From the NCBI GenBank assembly GCA_022749755.1, contig CM040453.1:2378102-2442101 (forward strand): a DNA stretch of 64,000 bases. Direction: 5' to 3'. Positions 53,273 to 64,000 of this stretch are shown piece by piece (position 1 is the stretch's first letter; each line of letters opens with the position of its first letter). The notes below the pieces were generated by a model. That model was not told where the DNA came from and did no database searches. It worked only from the letters and a program-made list of their open reading frames with translations. Both the position numbers and the translations under genes were made by a program. This stretch comes from Azadirachta indica. Its lineage: Eukaryota > Streptophyta > Magnoliopsida > Sapindales > Meliaceae.

Positions 53273-56087
53273 ATGGCGGGAGCTAACTCAGTCCGAGTGG
53301 CCGTCGCTCAGATGACATCGATCAATGCCCTGGCCGCCAATTTTGCCACCTGCGCTCGCCTCGTCGAAGTAAAATTATATATCATTGTTTGTAAAATTTG
53401 TTTTGGTATTTTAGTGTGCTGCATTGACTTCTTCTTTGAATCTAATTTTGAGGTTAATTATTTGATTAAGCATATTAATAATATTAATATTGATTAAGTG
53501 TAACCTTTAATTTGACTGGAAAACAAATCATACGGGTTCCAGAGTCTTTGCTTCCAACTCACCTCCTTTAGCCACCCGAGAGCGTGAGTTCTCTGTGTTT
53601 CCGGTGGATTTAATCGCTTCTTTTATTGGAAAGACAGATCTTCATTTTGATTTAGATTAAGTGCTTTCTGTCTGATAGTCATAGTTAGTTTTACTGTTTA
53701 ATTTATGATTCAGATCTAAAAGATTTCAAACTGTAAAAAGATATTTGTTATACACTTAATTTCTTTCATATTTGGCAATATTATTGTAAAGGTAAGCTTA
53801 TAGATTTATTATTGTAATATTTTATACTAAGATGAGTTAAAACATTTTTCTCTTTCTTTAAAAGAAAAAATAGGTTGATAATTTAAAGTTTAAAGGTGAA
53901 AAGGCACATGGAGATTCTGACATCTCCTGTATTTATCAAATGTTGCAAATAGTTTAGTAAATTGACAGGTGTGATTTTTTCAGCTAGTCCATATATTTAC
54001 ATATGTGCTTTGTCATCAAGTGACTATTATTTTGCCAATTTGGCGCTTTTTTTTTTTTTTTTAATTTTTCTAAAGTGAATTTGGTATTGTGTTCCACATG
54101 GGGAAGGTGTTAATAATTTTAGAAACCGTGCACTTGTACTTAAGCTTTTGATTTTTGAGCGTTCTTTTACTTTTTTCTGTCTTTATTTCCAGTGGGAATT
54201 GAAAATAATGCAATAATATAGAGAGCTTTAACCGGAACGCCTTTTTTTTTTTTTTTTCCCTTTTCTGGAAATTTAACTCAAAAATTCTGAAAAAGTTGAT
54301 TTCTCTTGTTTTGGCTTATATCGGGCCACAAAATAGCCGAAATTAATATGAATAAGGTTACGTTGTTGCAATACCAAATCTGAAGAAAAATGAAATTTAT
54401 GGAGAATGAAAACTTCACACAGCGCTCTAGTGATAAGATTACAATATGTGAAATAGATGATATATTCTCTGACTGAATCTGGATTATGTAGTTATTTTGG
54501 CATGTATCATGTAGTTCGTCTAGCTAACTTTTCGGAGTTTTTATATCCAAGGAAGCAGCTGCTGCTGGGGCAAAATTGCTCTGCCTTCCCGAAAATTTCT
54601 CCTTTGCAGCTGGTAGGAGGGACAGTCTTAAAATTGCAGAAACTTTAGACGGGCCAATTATGCAAGGATACTGCTCTCTAGCTAGGTTGCCTTTTCAGTG
54701 CGTTTTGTTCTGATTCACTTCGTTAGTTGATCTTTCACCTTTACTACTTCGCTATTCATTTTGTTTTGAGCTTATCCTTTTCTGATTTCTGCAGGGAGGC
54801 TGGCATTTGGTTGTCACTTGGAGGCTTCCAAGAAAAGGGATCCGATGATGGACACTTGTGCAACACACATGTTCTGGTTGACGAGAATGGAAATATTAGA
54901 AGCACTTACCGGAAAATGCACATGTAAGATTGTCAACTTTTAGGTTTCAGCAAGATATAATAACTTGTTTCAGTTGATCACTACTGTAAGCAATTATATG
55001 CAGATACCCATCAGTGTAGTTGGTAGTTAAGATCAATATAACATATTTCCTTTGTTTTTGAAGGTTTGATGCGGACGTTCCTGGTGGAAGGTCATACAAG
55101 GAAGGTAGCTATACAGAGGCAGGTAAACCTTTTACCTATTATGTCTAATGGAAACAATTCGATCAGTGTACTCAACGGAATTCACATATTCTGACATCCC
55201 AATAGCGAATTTTCTTTTCTATTAACATATTAATTTCATTATGCTTTTCTATGGTCTACAGAATCATCAATCTAATATAGGGTACGTAATATTTTCAGGC
55301 AAGGAAATCGCTGCAGTGGACAGCCCCTTTGGACGTTTGGGGCTGACAGTTTGCTACGATTTGAGATTTCCAGAACTTTACCAGCACCTTAGGTTCCAGC
55401 ACGGAGCGCAGGTACTTAAAAAGTGGATATCTTGGTATTTTGGCATAGTTCTTTCACAGTATCTAACATTTGTCTGACTGTGTTTCATTGTGTATTCACA
55501 TTGTGATTATGTAGGTCCTATTGGCACCTTCAGCTTTCACTGAAGTAACCGGTCCAGCACATTGGGAGGTTCTTCTTCGTGCACGTGCAATCGAGAATCA
55601 ATGTTATGTATGGAATCTAATTACCTGCCATTGCTATATATATTATATTTCTGGTCCATTTCTGAGAAATCAATGCATGCTCTATCAGGTAATAGGTGCT
55701 TCGCAAACTGGATGGCATTACGGAAAGAGTCAGAGTTATGGTGACTCCATGATCATTGATCCCTGGGGAACAGTTGTTGGTCGACTACCTGGTGAGAGAG
55801 ACCTAGCAAATTAGTCCATATCTTTCTTACCTCAAAAAGTAACCTTGAAAATCTGGTATTGTTTCAGATAGACTATCAACAGGGATTGCTATTGCTGATA
55901 TTGATTTCTCATTGATTGATTCACTGCGATCAAAGATGCCAATTGCCAAGGTAAGCTTTAGTCATCATCTACATGTGTTATCGTTACTAATATCTACCTT
56001 TATAAAATGATACGGATTTTTCTTGACATTCAATCGCAGCATCGGAAGCCCACTGATTTCTGGAAGTCTTCATCTTCTTCTCTATGA
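53273..56087 (+). CDS. nitrilase-superfamily amidase (deaminated glutathione amidase, Nit1-type), copy B without N-terminal extension
   Basis: Same enzyme family as copy A and the same nine-exon structure: 53273-53368, 54552-54685, 54795-54923, 55064-55122, 55299-55411, 55515-55607, 55689-55791, 55868-55950, 56040-56087, giving 285 residues from MAGANSVRV. Catalytic residues are E46 (CLPEN), K117 (YRKMHM) and C158 ([13 protein letters not shown]). It differs from copy A by a one-codon loss and substitutions in exon 2 (FAAGRRDS vs YVGDNNGDS) and one extra Ser near the C-terminus. No in-frame ATG lies upstream within the open frame (only a GTG at 53243), so it should start at 53273 and stay cytosolic. 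Its introns are shorter than those of copy A. Intron 6 (55608-55688) is 81 nt, in frame and free of stops. Confidence 0.9.
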
Positions 56088-56994
56088 TTTCCAAATAATG
56101 ATGTCAACTCCCCATTATCAAGCGGGATTCTTTTGGTAGTGGAAAAAAGGAATTCCCGCACACTTACTCTTTTGTTCTCATGTATGCTTGATGAAACCAT
56201 GCTTATTTTCCGAGAATAAAGTGCTAATTGCTTTTTCCTTTCTTTCAAGAATATTAACAGTAATACAAACAGAATTTACTTCTACAGTGTTAACCCTGAC
56301 ATTATGTCTTCCTACACTCAAAGTTTTTGTATTATGACTGTCTGTCTGTTGCCTGTATCTGATTCGAGAGAAATGAAGAGATGATTTTGCTTGGTTACTC
56401 GAATATGAGCCCAAATGTATCCAGAGGCAGCACCTGCATTCAGAAGAACTGATCTACTACTAAATACACCGGTCCTCTTTATAATTGCCTTAAAACTTAC
56501 TTCCATCTGTGAGAGGCCCAAAAGGATATAGAATTACCAAAATACTCTTTTCACCAAATAGTATTTCTGTCCACCCAGCCCATGTTTATTTTTCCGATGA
56601 CGTTTGACGGATCTCTTCTTCCCTTTTCTTCTAGCTGCAGCATGGGATAATGTGGATGAAAGAACAATGAAAGATTTTTCATTAATCGCATTAAATTTCC
56701 CATAAATAAATAGACAGGACGCATCTCGACCGACAAAAGTTCAGTTCACGTCTGTAAAAAATTTGCAATTGGATTGGCTTGGAGTAGATCATTACTATCC
56801 GTAACAGTTAAAAGATGCCTAATCCTTTCTTCAAGATTGAAAGTAACAGGAATCTCTTCTTTTCTCAAAGTAGCAACCCATGCACATTCATGCAATTGCT
56901 TTAATTTGCACTACGGAATATGAACTAAAGAAGCCCTGAAAACTTTTTCCCGTTTATATGTATGAAATAAAGAGGAAAAGAAGACAAGAAAACG
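56088..56994. other. intergenic between amidase copy B and ATS3
   Basis: Amidase 3' flank, then the ATS3 upstream region (56735-56880), which has a diverged twin at about 51655-51830. A possible TATA-like element (TTTATATG) lies at about 56953. No separate gene is supported. Confidence 0.55.
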
Positions 56995-57591
56995 ATGTTA
57001 AAATTCTCAATGAAGAAGAAAACAAACATTCTAATCGTTTTCATTCTAGCCATCAATGTTGTTTCTCCATTAGCGAAAGCAAACCAACCCACAAACCTTG
57101 CCAGCCACATTTCTCAAGGAAACTGCTCTTATTTAATTCAGATTGAGACAACCTGTGCTCCTTCTGCTGATACCGCAGATCACATCAGTGTTAGATTCAG
57201 TGATTCATCAGGAAATTTGATCATAGTGAAGCATTTAAGGAATCCCAAGTTGTCAAATTCTCCGAAAAATGATTTGAAGAAATCAGCAGGTGGAGAAAAT
57301 GGTGGGTTCATATTCCAAAGATGCAGCATAAGCAGCTTTGAGGCAAAGGGAGCATGCATGATAAAAAGCGTGTGCGCTTTGTATCTAAAGAGAGTTGGGT
57401 CAGATGATTGGAGACCAGGCTGGGCTAAAGTTCTTCATCAAGAAGACAGTGGGAGAGCAGTCCCAGTGTCTTACACATTCTATTTCAGGACTTTTCTCCC
57501 CGGAAATGTGTGGTATGGCTTCGATTATTGTCACCCTAGAGAGAATTTTACGCCTCATGTTAAAACGTTTGGTGGGGAAAACTTGTCTTGA
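56995..57591 (+). CDS. ATS3: ATS3/PLAT-domain secreted protein (embryo-specific protein 3 family)
   Basis: Single-exon gene, 198 residues. The N-terminus MKKKTNILIVFILAINVVSP (second ATG at 57010) is a clear signal peptide ending near PLAKANQ, so the mature protein enters the secretory pathway. The rest is a Cys-containing PLAT/LH2-like beta-sandwich of the ATS3 family: CSYLIQIETTCAPSADTADH, ISVRFSDSSGN near the start of the domain, then CMIKSVCALYLKRVGSDDWRP, and the family-typical WYGFDYC near the C-terminus. The family is associated with seeds and embryos; biochemical function is poorly known. It is the surviving right-hand copy of a tandem-duplicated pair; the left copy is reduced to a fragment at 52.7 kb. 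Start choice between 56995 and 57010 is open. Confidence 0.88.
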   Translation: MLKFSMKKKTNILIVFILAINVVSPLAKANQPTNLASHISQGNCSYLIQIETTCAPSADTADHISVRFSDSSGNLIIVKHLRNPKLSNSPKNDLKKSAGGENGGFIFQRCSISSFEAKGACMIKSVCALYLKRVGSDDWRPGWAKVLHQEDSGRAVPVSYTFYFRTFLPGNVWYGFDYCHPRENFTPHVKTFGGENLS

Positions 57592-58080
57592 CTCTTGATT
57601 TTATGCAGCATATTAGCAACGTTGATGATATGATATCAGTTGCTTGTTACTAATAAGCCTTTCAAATATTTTGTTATGTTCAACTTTTGTTCTTCGAATA
57701 CATGTTGACAGAAAATTTTATGTCTATGTCAATACATCAATATAAACAGTTTAATATATCTTTTTGAGACTTTCAGTATCAAAATTTTATCTTAATATTT
57801 ACCTAAAATTAAGAGAACTCTTTAAGTACTCAACATTCCTCTAGAGATAACCATCAGATTGACCCATCCATGCTAAAAAGTTAAAGAAAACACAGAACGC
57901 TAGAGATATGAAAAACAATAATTATATGTATCTAACCATTCTGACGCATATAATGAAAGAACACCGAATTTATGTAATTCTTTCTTTTGCACTACAATTC
58001 ACTATAATACAGGACAGATCAAAGTCATGCTGTATCAAACTGAAAAATAACTAAATAGTTGATGAGTAAAGAGAAAAAGA
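57592..58080. other. ATS3 3' flank
   Basis: 3' untranslated region and AT-rich flank of ATS3. I see nothing else in it. Confidence 0.5.
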
Positions 58081-58096
58081 AATTATATTAACATGT

Positions 58097-58330
58097 CAAT
58101 GGAGAAATCTGAAGTTACTTGGAGCTCCTTCAAACTTTCAAAGGCTAGGAATCCTCTTCTTGCTTCTTCTCTTTAACCTGACTAAAGTAGAAAACAAAAC
58201 TTGATGAATTATAAAAAATTAAATTGTAGTAAAATATCAATGGAGAAATCTAGAGCTAATACAGGAGCTGCTTCAAACTTTCAAAGCTCTAGAAACCTCT
58301 GCTTTCATCTTCGCGCCTCTCCTTTCTCCT
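58097..58330. repeat. diverged tandem duplication, unit about 142 bp
   Basis: TCAATGGAGAAATCT followed by GAGCT...CTTCAAACTTTCAAAG and a CT-rich block occurs at about 58097-58185 and again at 58239-58330. It probably duplicated a terminal exon of the minus-strand unit described for this region. Confidence 0.7.
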
Positions 58331-58604
58331 CCGTTCTGCAAAAAAGAAACTTCAACTCTGTTTGTTTCATTTTTTATGCACAGAGAGCTCCTTCTCAGTG
58401 AAAAATGTTGAAAGGGAAATAAACAGAACAACAAATAAGCATGGATTTTACATACTGTTACTTCTAGCTGCATAATGAAATATCCATGTGGCACATTATA
58501 TGAGCAAATTTGAGCTGGATTTTATGGTCAATCTAGAATTCTCTTCTTTAGTGTAGAAGGGGCAGAGACTCTGGGATTGTGGGGAGCCATGATGTTGAAA
58601 ATAA

Positions 58605-58672
58605 CTTAACTCTCCTTTCAGGTCAATCTCTTCAGCCAACATAACTCTCCTATCAGGTCAATCTCTTCACTT
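58605..58672. repeat. short tandem duplication
   Basis: TAACTCTCCTTTCAGGTCAA and TAACTCTCCTATCAGGTCAA, each followed by TCTCTTCA, are adjacent copies with a unit of about 36 bp. No function is evident. Confidence 0.75.
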
Positions 58673-59608
58673 GGGCTGAAAACTTCACTGAACTACTGTT
58701 GAAAATTATGTAAACTGATATGATGGACAAGTGTTAGCACATGCCTGGTCAATACAAATATCGCTATAACTCAATTGTTAAAGATTCAAATATAGCATCC
58801 CAAGTAACGCTTCATATGTATCTATGTATATCATACAAACTCATGATCTATATCTCCACTAACATGTTCATTATTAATGTCAATAAATGCCATAGCAATA
58901 GCAGTGATCCAGTCATCTTGGCAACTCCTGCAATGTGAATTTAACCTTTCTGACTACTTAGAAGCAGTTAACCCCTCAGCAATTGCTAAAACCAGTGGTA
59001 TATCAAATGGTCAATACAAAATACATAAATACATCCCAGGATGATGAAAAACAGAATTTTTACCAAGTAGAGCAGCAAATGTAACATGATGATATTTACT
59101 TGTGCATCTAGTCTTGCTAAACCTCAGTGGAAGCGAATAGCAATGAAATATTTAGTAAGATTTTCTTACAAGCCTAAATTGTGCAAAGTTTGACAAACAC
59201 AACCCAGATAATACGGCTCACATAGGAAAAACATAGTCTTCAGATTGACAAAACAGTATTGAAGTTGGATTGCCAGATTCTTGTCAAGATTTGCAAATTT
59301 TACTGAAACACAATTCCGGAAGCAGAGCAAAAGAACATAATAGCTTTTGGATTGAAAACATGAAATTGCTGAATACCAAATACAGGAAGCAGAGCACAAG
59401 AATAATATCCATGTGAAAGGGTATGATCGTTTTAAAATCTTCATGTAATAAGCGAATGGATACAGTGAAAGTGTATATGATACTTTTCATCGATGGATAC
59501 ATAATTTTTTAACAATTATAAGATTAAAACAACCGTGGTAAAAACGCAGATCACAAAATCAAACCTTAATTTTCAGAATTTTATAACTGCGCAAATAAAT
59601 TCCTAGGA

Positions 59609-59662
59609 TTAGGGTTTTTGAATCTGAAAACTGAAAATATAAATTTTTAGAGTTAGGGTTTT
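59609..59662 (-). promoter_or_regulatory. pair of telo-box motifs
   Basis: TTAGGGTTTT occurs at 59609-59618 and 59653-59662 (AAAACCCTAA on the minus strand). Telo-boxes are common near the start of plant genes for translation and ribosome biogenesis, which supports a minus-strand transcription start near 59.7-59.9 kb. Confidence 0.4.
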
Positions 59663-59885
59663 CAATTTGGACGCATCACAATCAAATTATATAACAACAA
59701 TTAAGGTTTTACTTAATTCACTCTGACGAGAAGGAAAAGCAGCAAATATACTCAACAACAACAGCAACACTGTTAGAATAAATTCTGAAAGAAGTGAACG
59801 GAAACGAGCCAGTACCTTCAGCGGGAACCAGTCGTCTATATATGGTCGTTACAGTGTCGTCTACGTTACTTTGGCGTAAAATGTT

Positions 59886-62604
59886 TGTCAGCTACGCGTT
59901 TTCAATCCCCGGAGTCGCGCTGCTTTTAATTTCAAATTTTAACCGACTGTTTTTTATCCGAGAAATTTGAAATATCGAACATATATCAATCATGATTTAT
60001 CAAAGAATGAAACGCAGCGTTTTATTTCGTTTGGAAAGAAAGAGATTAAACGCAGCGTTTTAATAAATGTACATTGTTTGTGTAGTACCAAATTCAACGC
60101 GGCACAGTGACCTCCTTCTATGGCATCGGTCACTTGCACTTTGCTGTAGAACCACTCACTCTAGTTCTGGCAACCCAACAATGAATGCAACAATTCATTT
60201 AACAAAGTTGGATTTGTTACCTTGAAACTATTTATTATCTGCTCTATCATTTTAACCTTAAAAGACATGAGGTCACCGGTTGCAGCAACAGAGAATTCAG
60301 CTAGTAATGTTCGAAGTATCCACAGTCTGCTTCATCCAAGCTGTGCATTCATTAATACAGCCCTTCGACAGAGACCAGAAAACCAAGTGAATTCGGAACC
60401 TTTTTCTCTACCTGCTCCATGCTGCAAAATAAAGAAAAAGGATACGATGACCGCTTAAAGTGCAAAACAATCCTTCTTCTTGAGTAGAAAGGAAGGAAAA
60501 GACAAAGTTTAGCAGATGGTTCCTATATGATTTTTGTTCACTTCACTACAACCCCCGCCTCCTGCAACTGAACCTGGCTGATCAAAATTTTCTTTTCTTT
60601 CGTTGAGCCTAGAATTCGACTAAGAATAGAGAAGAAAGCATTTTGCTAATTGCAGTAAATTGAGCAGTATTATTATAAAGAATGTCATTTATGGGATAAC
60701 ACCTCCGATTGAACATAAATGCACGAGCTACATCTGATTTCTATGGACAATATTCTCTTCTCTGCAGAACACTTCTCTTGACCATCTGTGATAGCAATAA
60801 AAACTTAAATGATAGACAAGCCTAAATGCCAAAGCTAAAAAAATGTTTTCGTAATTTCTCTGTGCCAAACCAAGAGATGGTATCAGCTAATTTGGTAGGC
60901 GCCGGTGTTCCTAGAACAATTGCGTGAAGACATGTCAATCAAGATACAATACCTTCAGTAAATACAGAGTCAAATTTTATCAGCCCCAGCAGAAATTCTC
61001 TGTAGAATTAGTCACTGAGGCCTCACCAGTTGACAAGCAAATACGATTACGGGCTGAAGTAGTGGGACTTAGATACCACAGATAGATCAACAAATGTTAC
61101 AGTACATTGTTTTCTTGATTGTCATTCTTTCATGTTTAACACCAACATAATATCATTAAAACAAAAAAAAGAAGAAGAAGAAGAATTATGATATTCTGAT
61201 TCTGATTCTTAGTGCTTGTCTTACCAATGTACAATTAAATGCCCAAAAGTAAGTCTAAACTCTCGAGGAGGCATCAGAATACCAATTCATATTCAAATTA
61301 CATTCCATGATCTTTATATTCAAATTTCGATACAGAAGTGGTGCAGAGAAAGAAACATGGTGAATCAAAAAAGGAAAAAATTGTGTTCACATGTTCAAGA
61401 AGCAATCTAAAGGCAATTCGGAACAAACAATCCAAGAAATGACAAGGAAACGGGGATATCGTCAATTAAACCACGGTGAAAACACGAAAATCACTAAAGA
61501 TTAGACACAAGAAGTGGCGCCAAAAGAGAATAACTTTGTGAAAGAGAAAACAGAGATTTCAACAAAAGTTATGCACATTCAGTAATTGCACTGCAAGCAT
61601 CTGTCTCAAGCCAAAGAATTCAACGAAAGGAACAGACTTGACTTTATTTACTCAACTGGTAAAATCAAACTAATATAAAACAGAGAATTTTGTATCCATG
61701 TTCCTTTCAAGAAAACATTGGCTGTAACATATGCACAAGATCTACGAAAAGTTATGCACATTCAGGAAATAAAAATTGATTTTCAGAGAACGGTCCAAAT
61801 TTGAAAAGTAATCCAAATGAGGCCTTCAAAGAGTTACAGTTCCTAAATTAAATAAGAACCGCCAACCACCAAACATGAAAACCAAACGATAATCACATGA
61901 AAAGCACTAAACAATAGATATGAAACAAGGGAAAAAAAAAGAATAGATAAATAAAACAAATGTGGAATATAACTTGAAAATCCATAAATGTCACTGGATG
62001 AAATCTCATAAAAAATATAGAAATAATATTGATTAAAGGTTATAGCAAAATAAATTTTAAATGTTTTGTACACCCATATTGCAATAACCAATATCAACTG
62101 TTTGATTAAGGATACATTGAAAAATTTATCATTAAAGAATTGGCAAAATCCTAAAAGATAAAAATAAAAAATAAAAAATAAATAAAAAAAAGGTCACCAT
62201 CAACCCAATTAAAATTTTCTTATTTTTCTATGTTCTAAATTTAGATGGACTTCTGTTATGAGATGAACTTCCTGAAATTGATCAAGATCCAATACCAAGA
62301 AACATAAATCCTGGAAAACTGGAAAACGAGAGAATCAAGAGAGACTAGTACAATTGCAAACTTTCATTTTCTTTTAAAGGTCATACCAGACAGTAACCGA
62401 CTACATACATTTATAAGGAACTGCTATGTTACAAAAGAACCATGCTGTATTCCTTTTCACTCCCTGTTCATCCTTCTTTTTTTTAAAAAAAAAAAAAGAT
62501 AAGAGCCACCTCAAGAACAAAATAAAGAAAAAAGATCCAAAGTAGAAGACTATAAACACCGCCTTGCTTATTATCCAGCCAAAAGGACGGCCATCTCATG
62601 GGGA
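59886..62604. other. intergenic region and 3' flank of the coiled-coil gene
   Basis: No gene is supported. A 15-bp motif AAACGCAGCGTTTTA is repeated at 60010-60024 and 60048-60062. A GAA microsatellite lies at about 61168-61184, and A-rich low-complexity DNA at 62150-62200 and 62480-62500. The rightmost few hundred bases are probably the 3' untranslated region of the minus-strand coiled-coil gene. Open frames such as 60222-60458 show no family features. Confidence 0.55.
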
Positions 62605-64000
62605 TCATTCCAGCAGGAATTCTCGCCTGGAATCTGGACTGGCAAGGAGATCAAAGGGTTTGTGACCTATGGTATCTTTAAGTATGGTAATTTGACCTTC
62701 TTTCAGAAGAATGTCCTCATCCAAGGCTTCTATCTTTTTCTTCAATACGTTAACCTCCGAATTCAATAGCATATTCTTCTCACTATATTGCTTCACTTCC
62801 TCCCACATCATGTCTCTCTCTTCTGAAACTTTAGGCAATATCCCCTTCACAATTTTCAATTCCTTTGCCGAATCTTGGAGCTCTCTTTGTAGCTGCTTTA
62901 TGTTCTCATCCTTCTTCATCATCTGTCAAAAACAAACACGTTTCAGAATACACAACACAAATTATTAGTGAAGATATTTTAGAAATAGAAGTGCATGTGC
63001 CACAAAAGTTTGCCGAACATATCGAAGGAAAAATAACCGTAAAAGTTGAAATCATCTGGCTTCATAAGGTTCTTTAATCTCTGCCAATTTTAACTACCAC
63101 TGAATTCATAACCTCCTCTTATATTTATATTCCATATATCTGACCTGACTTTATCCAAGCAAGCCACTTCATACCAGACTTTGTCCAAGTTCCAATATGC
63201 ACATTACAGAACCACATATAAGAAAACAAAAGCACCACATAACTTTAACTGTGCCAAATAAGTCATGAAGAATAATATGTCCTTTCGTGTATAGTAAACC
63301 TTCCCAATACATTCTCAAGTATTTACGTATTTGCATACGGAAAAGTACACAGATATGCAGAGACACACACATCAGCAATGTTAAACTTCAAATTCTAAAG
63401 ATTACCTGAAGTTCAAGATCTTTCAACTTATGGCTGGCACATGAAAGGTTGTCCAGGGAATTTTGGACTTCGCATCTGAGAATGTCATTACCTCTCACTG
63501 CTGTTGCGAGTTCTGATTGCAACTGCTCAACTTCCAGCTCTTTAGAGTACAGCTTCTCTCTTAATAGACTTGTTAATAAAGTTTCTGCTTTGAGCTCAGA
63601 TCTCATAATTTCCTACATAAGTAAAAGAAAACACTATTGATAGCATGAAATTAAAAGTTAAATTAGAAACATAGCCCAGCTCTAACATCAGCCAAATGAA
63701 TGTATAAAGTAATACATTATGCAATAGAATACAAGGCAGTAAAAGACGGAAGACTTTATAAACCAGCTTTGAGGGCAGATTTTTCAGATTTCAGGATAAA
63801 CTTACCTCTGGCGTCTGATCATGTAGCTTCCCAGACAAATCAGCATCTGCATGTAATGACTGAGATTTCGAAGCCAGCAGACTGGACTTCTCATGCAGCA
63901 ACCCTGACATAGTCTGCAAACTCCTTGTTAGGCTTTCAATTCCATGCTTAAAGCCCTGAACCTTCATTTCACATTCAACAATGACTTGCCCATCTAAACC
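62605..64000 (-). CDS. large coiled-coil protein (DUF7653-type), 3' part only
   Basis: Three exons of the C-terminal part, in matching phase: 63806-64000 (cut by the window edge), 63406-63612 and 62605-62922. The 240 or so visible residues are almost wholly helical heptads: VECEMKVQGFKHGIESLTRS, then RSELKAETLLTSLLREKLYS, then KNMLLNSEVNVLKKKIEAL, ending in the conserved tail HKPFDLLASPDS with REFLLE and the stop. This resembles the plant-specific proteins At3g55060/At2g39300 (often labelled myosin- or centromere-protein-like purely because of the coiled coil). Molecular function is not established. The gene continues beyond base 64000; its position next to the PP2C/PGPS/TBC block agrees with the Arabidopsis chromosome 3 order. 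Confidence 0.85.

Larger units (their letters stand above)
58081..59885 (-). other. possible small spliced minus-strand transcription unit, unidentified
   Basis: Hints only. On the minus strand, a plausible 5' exon ends at a donor near 59817 (CTGAAG/GTACTGG). Two telo-box motifs (AAAACCCTAA at 59609-59618 and 59653-59662) sit in what would be the first intron. Good acceptors precede short basic coding-like ends near 58340 (TTTTTTGCAG, then ERRRKERREDE-type codons) and near 58185 (then VKEKKQEEDS and a stop). The last two blocks are diverged copies of one another. I cannot assemble a complete frame or name a family. It may be a small basic protein gene or a non-coding RNA. Confidence 0.3.

Noticed and set aside
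60222..60458. 78-codon frame starting with a hydrophobic stretch (possible secreted peptide)
   Set aside because: No conserved cysteine pattern or family resemblance, no promoter or splicing support; chance cannot be excluded.
1..64000. CRISPR arrays, bacterial operons, ribosome binding sites
   Set aside because: Intron-containing plant nuclear DNA; no regularly spaced repeats of CRISPR type and no operon-like packing.

Overview
This is nuclear DNA of a flowering plant, most likely a core eudicot: AT-rich intergenic DNA, short exons with GT/AG introns, and plant-only families (RLCK-VII kinase, lambda glutathione transferase, clade-D PP2C, ATS3/PLAT, CCT-domain clock protein). A woody rosid such as Citrus would fit, but that is a guess from remembered protein resemblance. 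I rebuilt exon structures by hand from splice sites, reading phase and family conservation. Every gene called intact closes exactly in frame across all its exons.

Layout. 0.3-7.9 kb: decayed PRR7-like clock gene (+), with a 5.8-kb gap between exons that carries an organellar 23S rRNA fragment. 10.2-12.3 kb: decayed ELP6 (Elongator subunit 6, -), with no start codon, a nonsense codon and a C-terminal frameshift. 15.6-19.8 kb: intact RLCK-VII kinase, PBL7/CDL1-like (+). 21.2-29.0 kb: 18-exon TBC/RabGAP gene (-). 29-33 kb: AT-rich intergenic DNA with a probable Ty1-copia LTR relic. 33.2-35.4 kb: phosphatidylglycerophosphate synthase (+). 36.6-39.0 kb: lambda-class GST with a plastid-type leader (-). 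40.6-43.8 kb: PP2C clade D (-), with a 105-bp-arm near-perfect hairpin in an intron. 44.9-57.6 kb: a tandem segmental duplication, nitrilase-like amidase plus ATS3 twice. Both amidases are intact, only the right ATS3 survives, and copy A has gained two foldback elements that copy B lacks. 58-60 kb: an unresolved minus-strand transcription unit. 62.6-64 kb: 3' end of a large coiled-coil (DUF7653-type) gene (-), running off the window.

From memory, gene content matches two Arabidopsis blocks: PRR7/CDL1/GSTL/PP2C near At5g02760-02810 and TBC/PGPS2/GSTL2/PP2C/coiled-coil at At3g55020-55060. The window would then be close to the unduplicated ancestral arrangement. The genes are independent eukaryotic loci, not an operon; shared themes are plastid lipid and redox metabolism (PGP synthase, GSTL, amidase) and signalling (kinase, PP2C, RabGAP). 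I saw no CRISPR array, rRNA operon or confident tRNA. Nothing here is clearly a new biological system. The strongest leads are the PP2C intronic hairpin, the amidase duplication with differing N-termini, and the paired decay of the PRR7-like and ELP6 loci.
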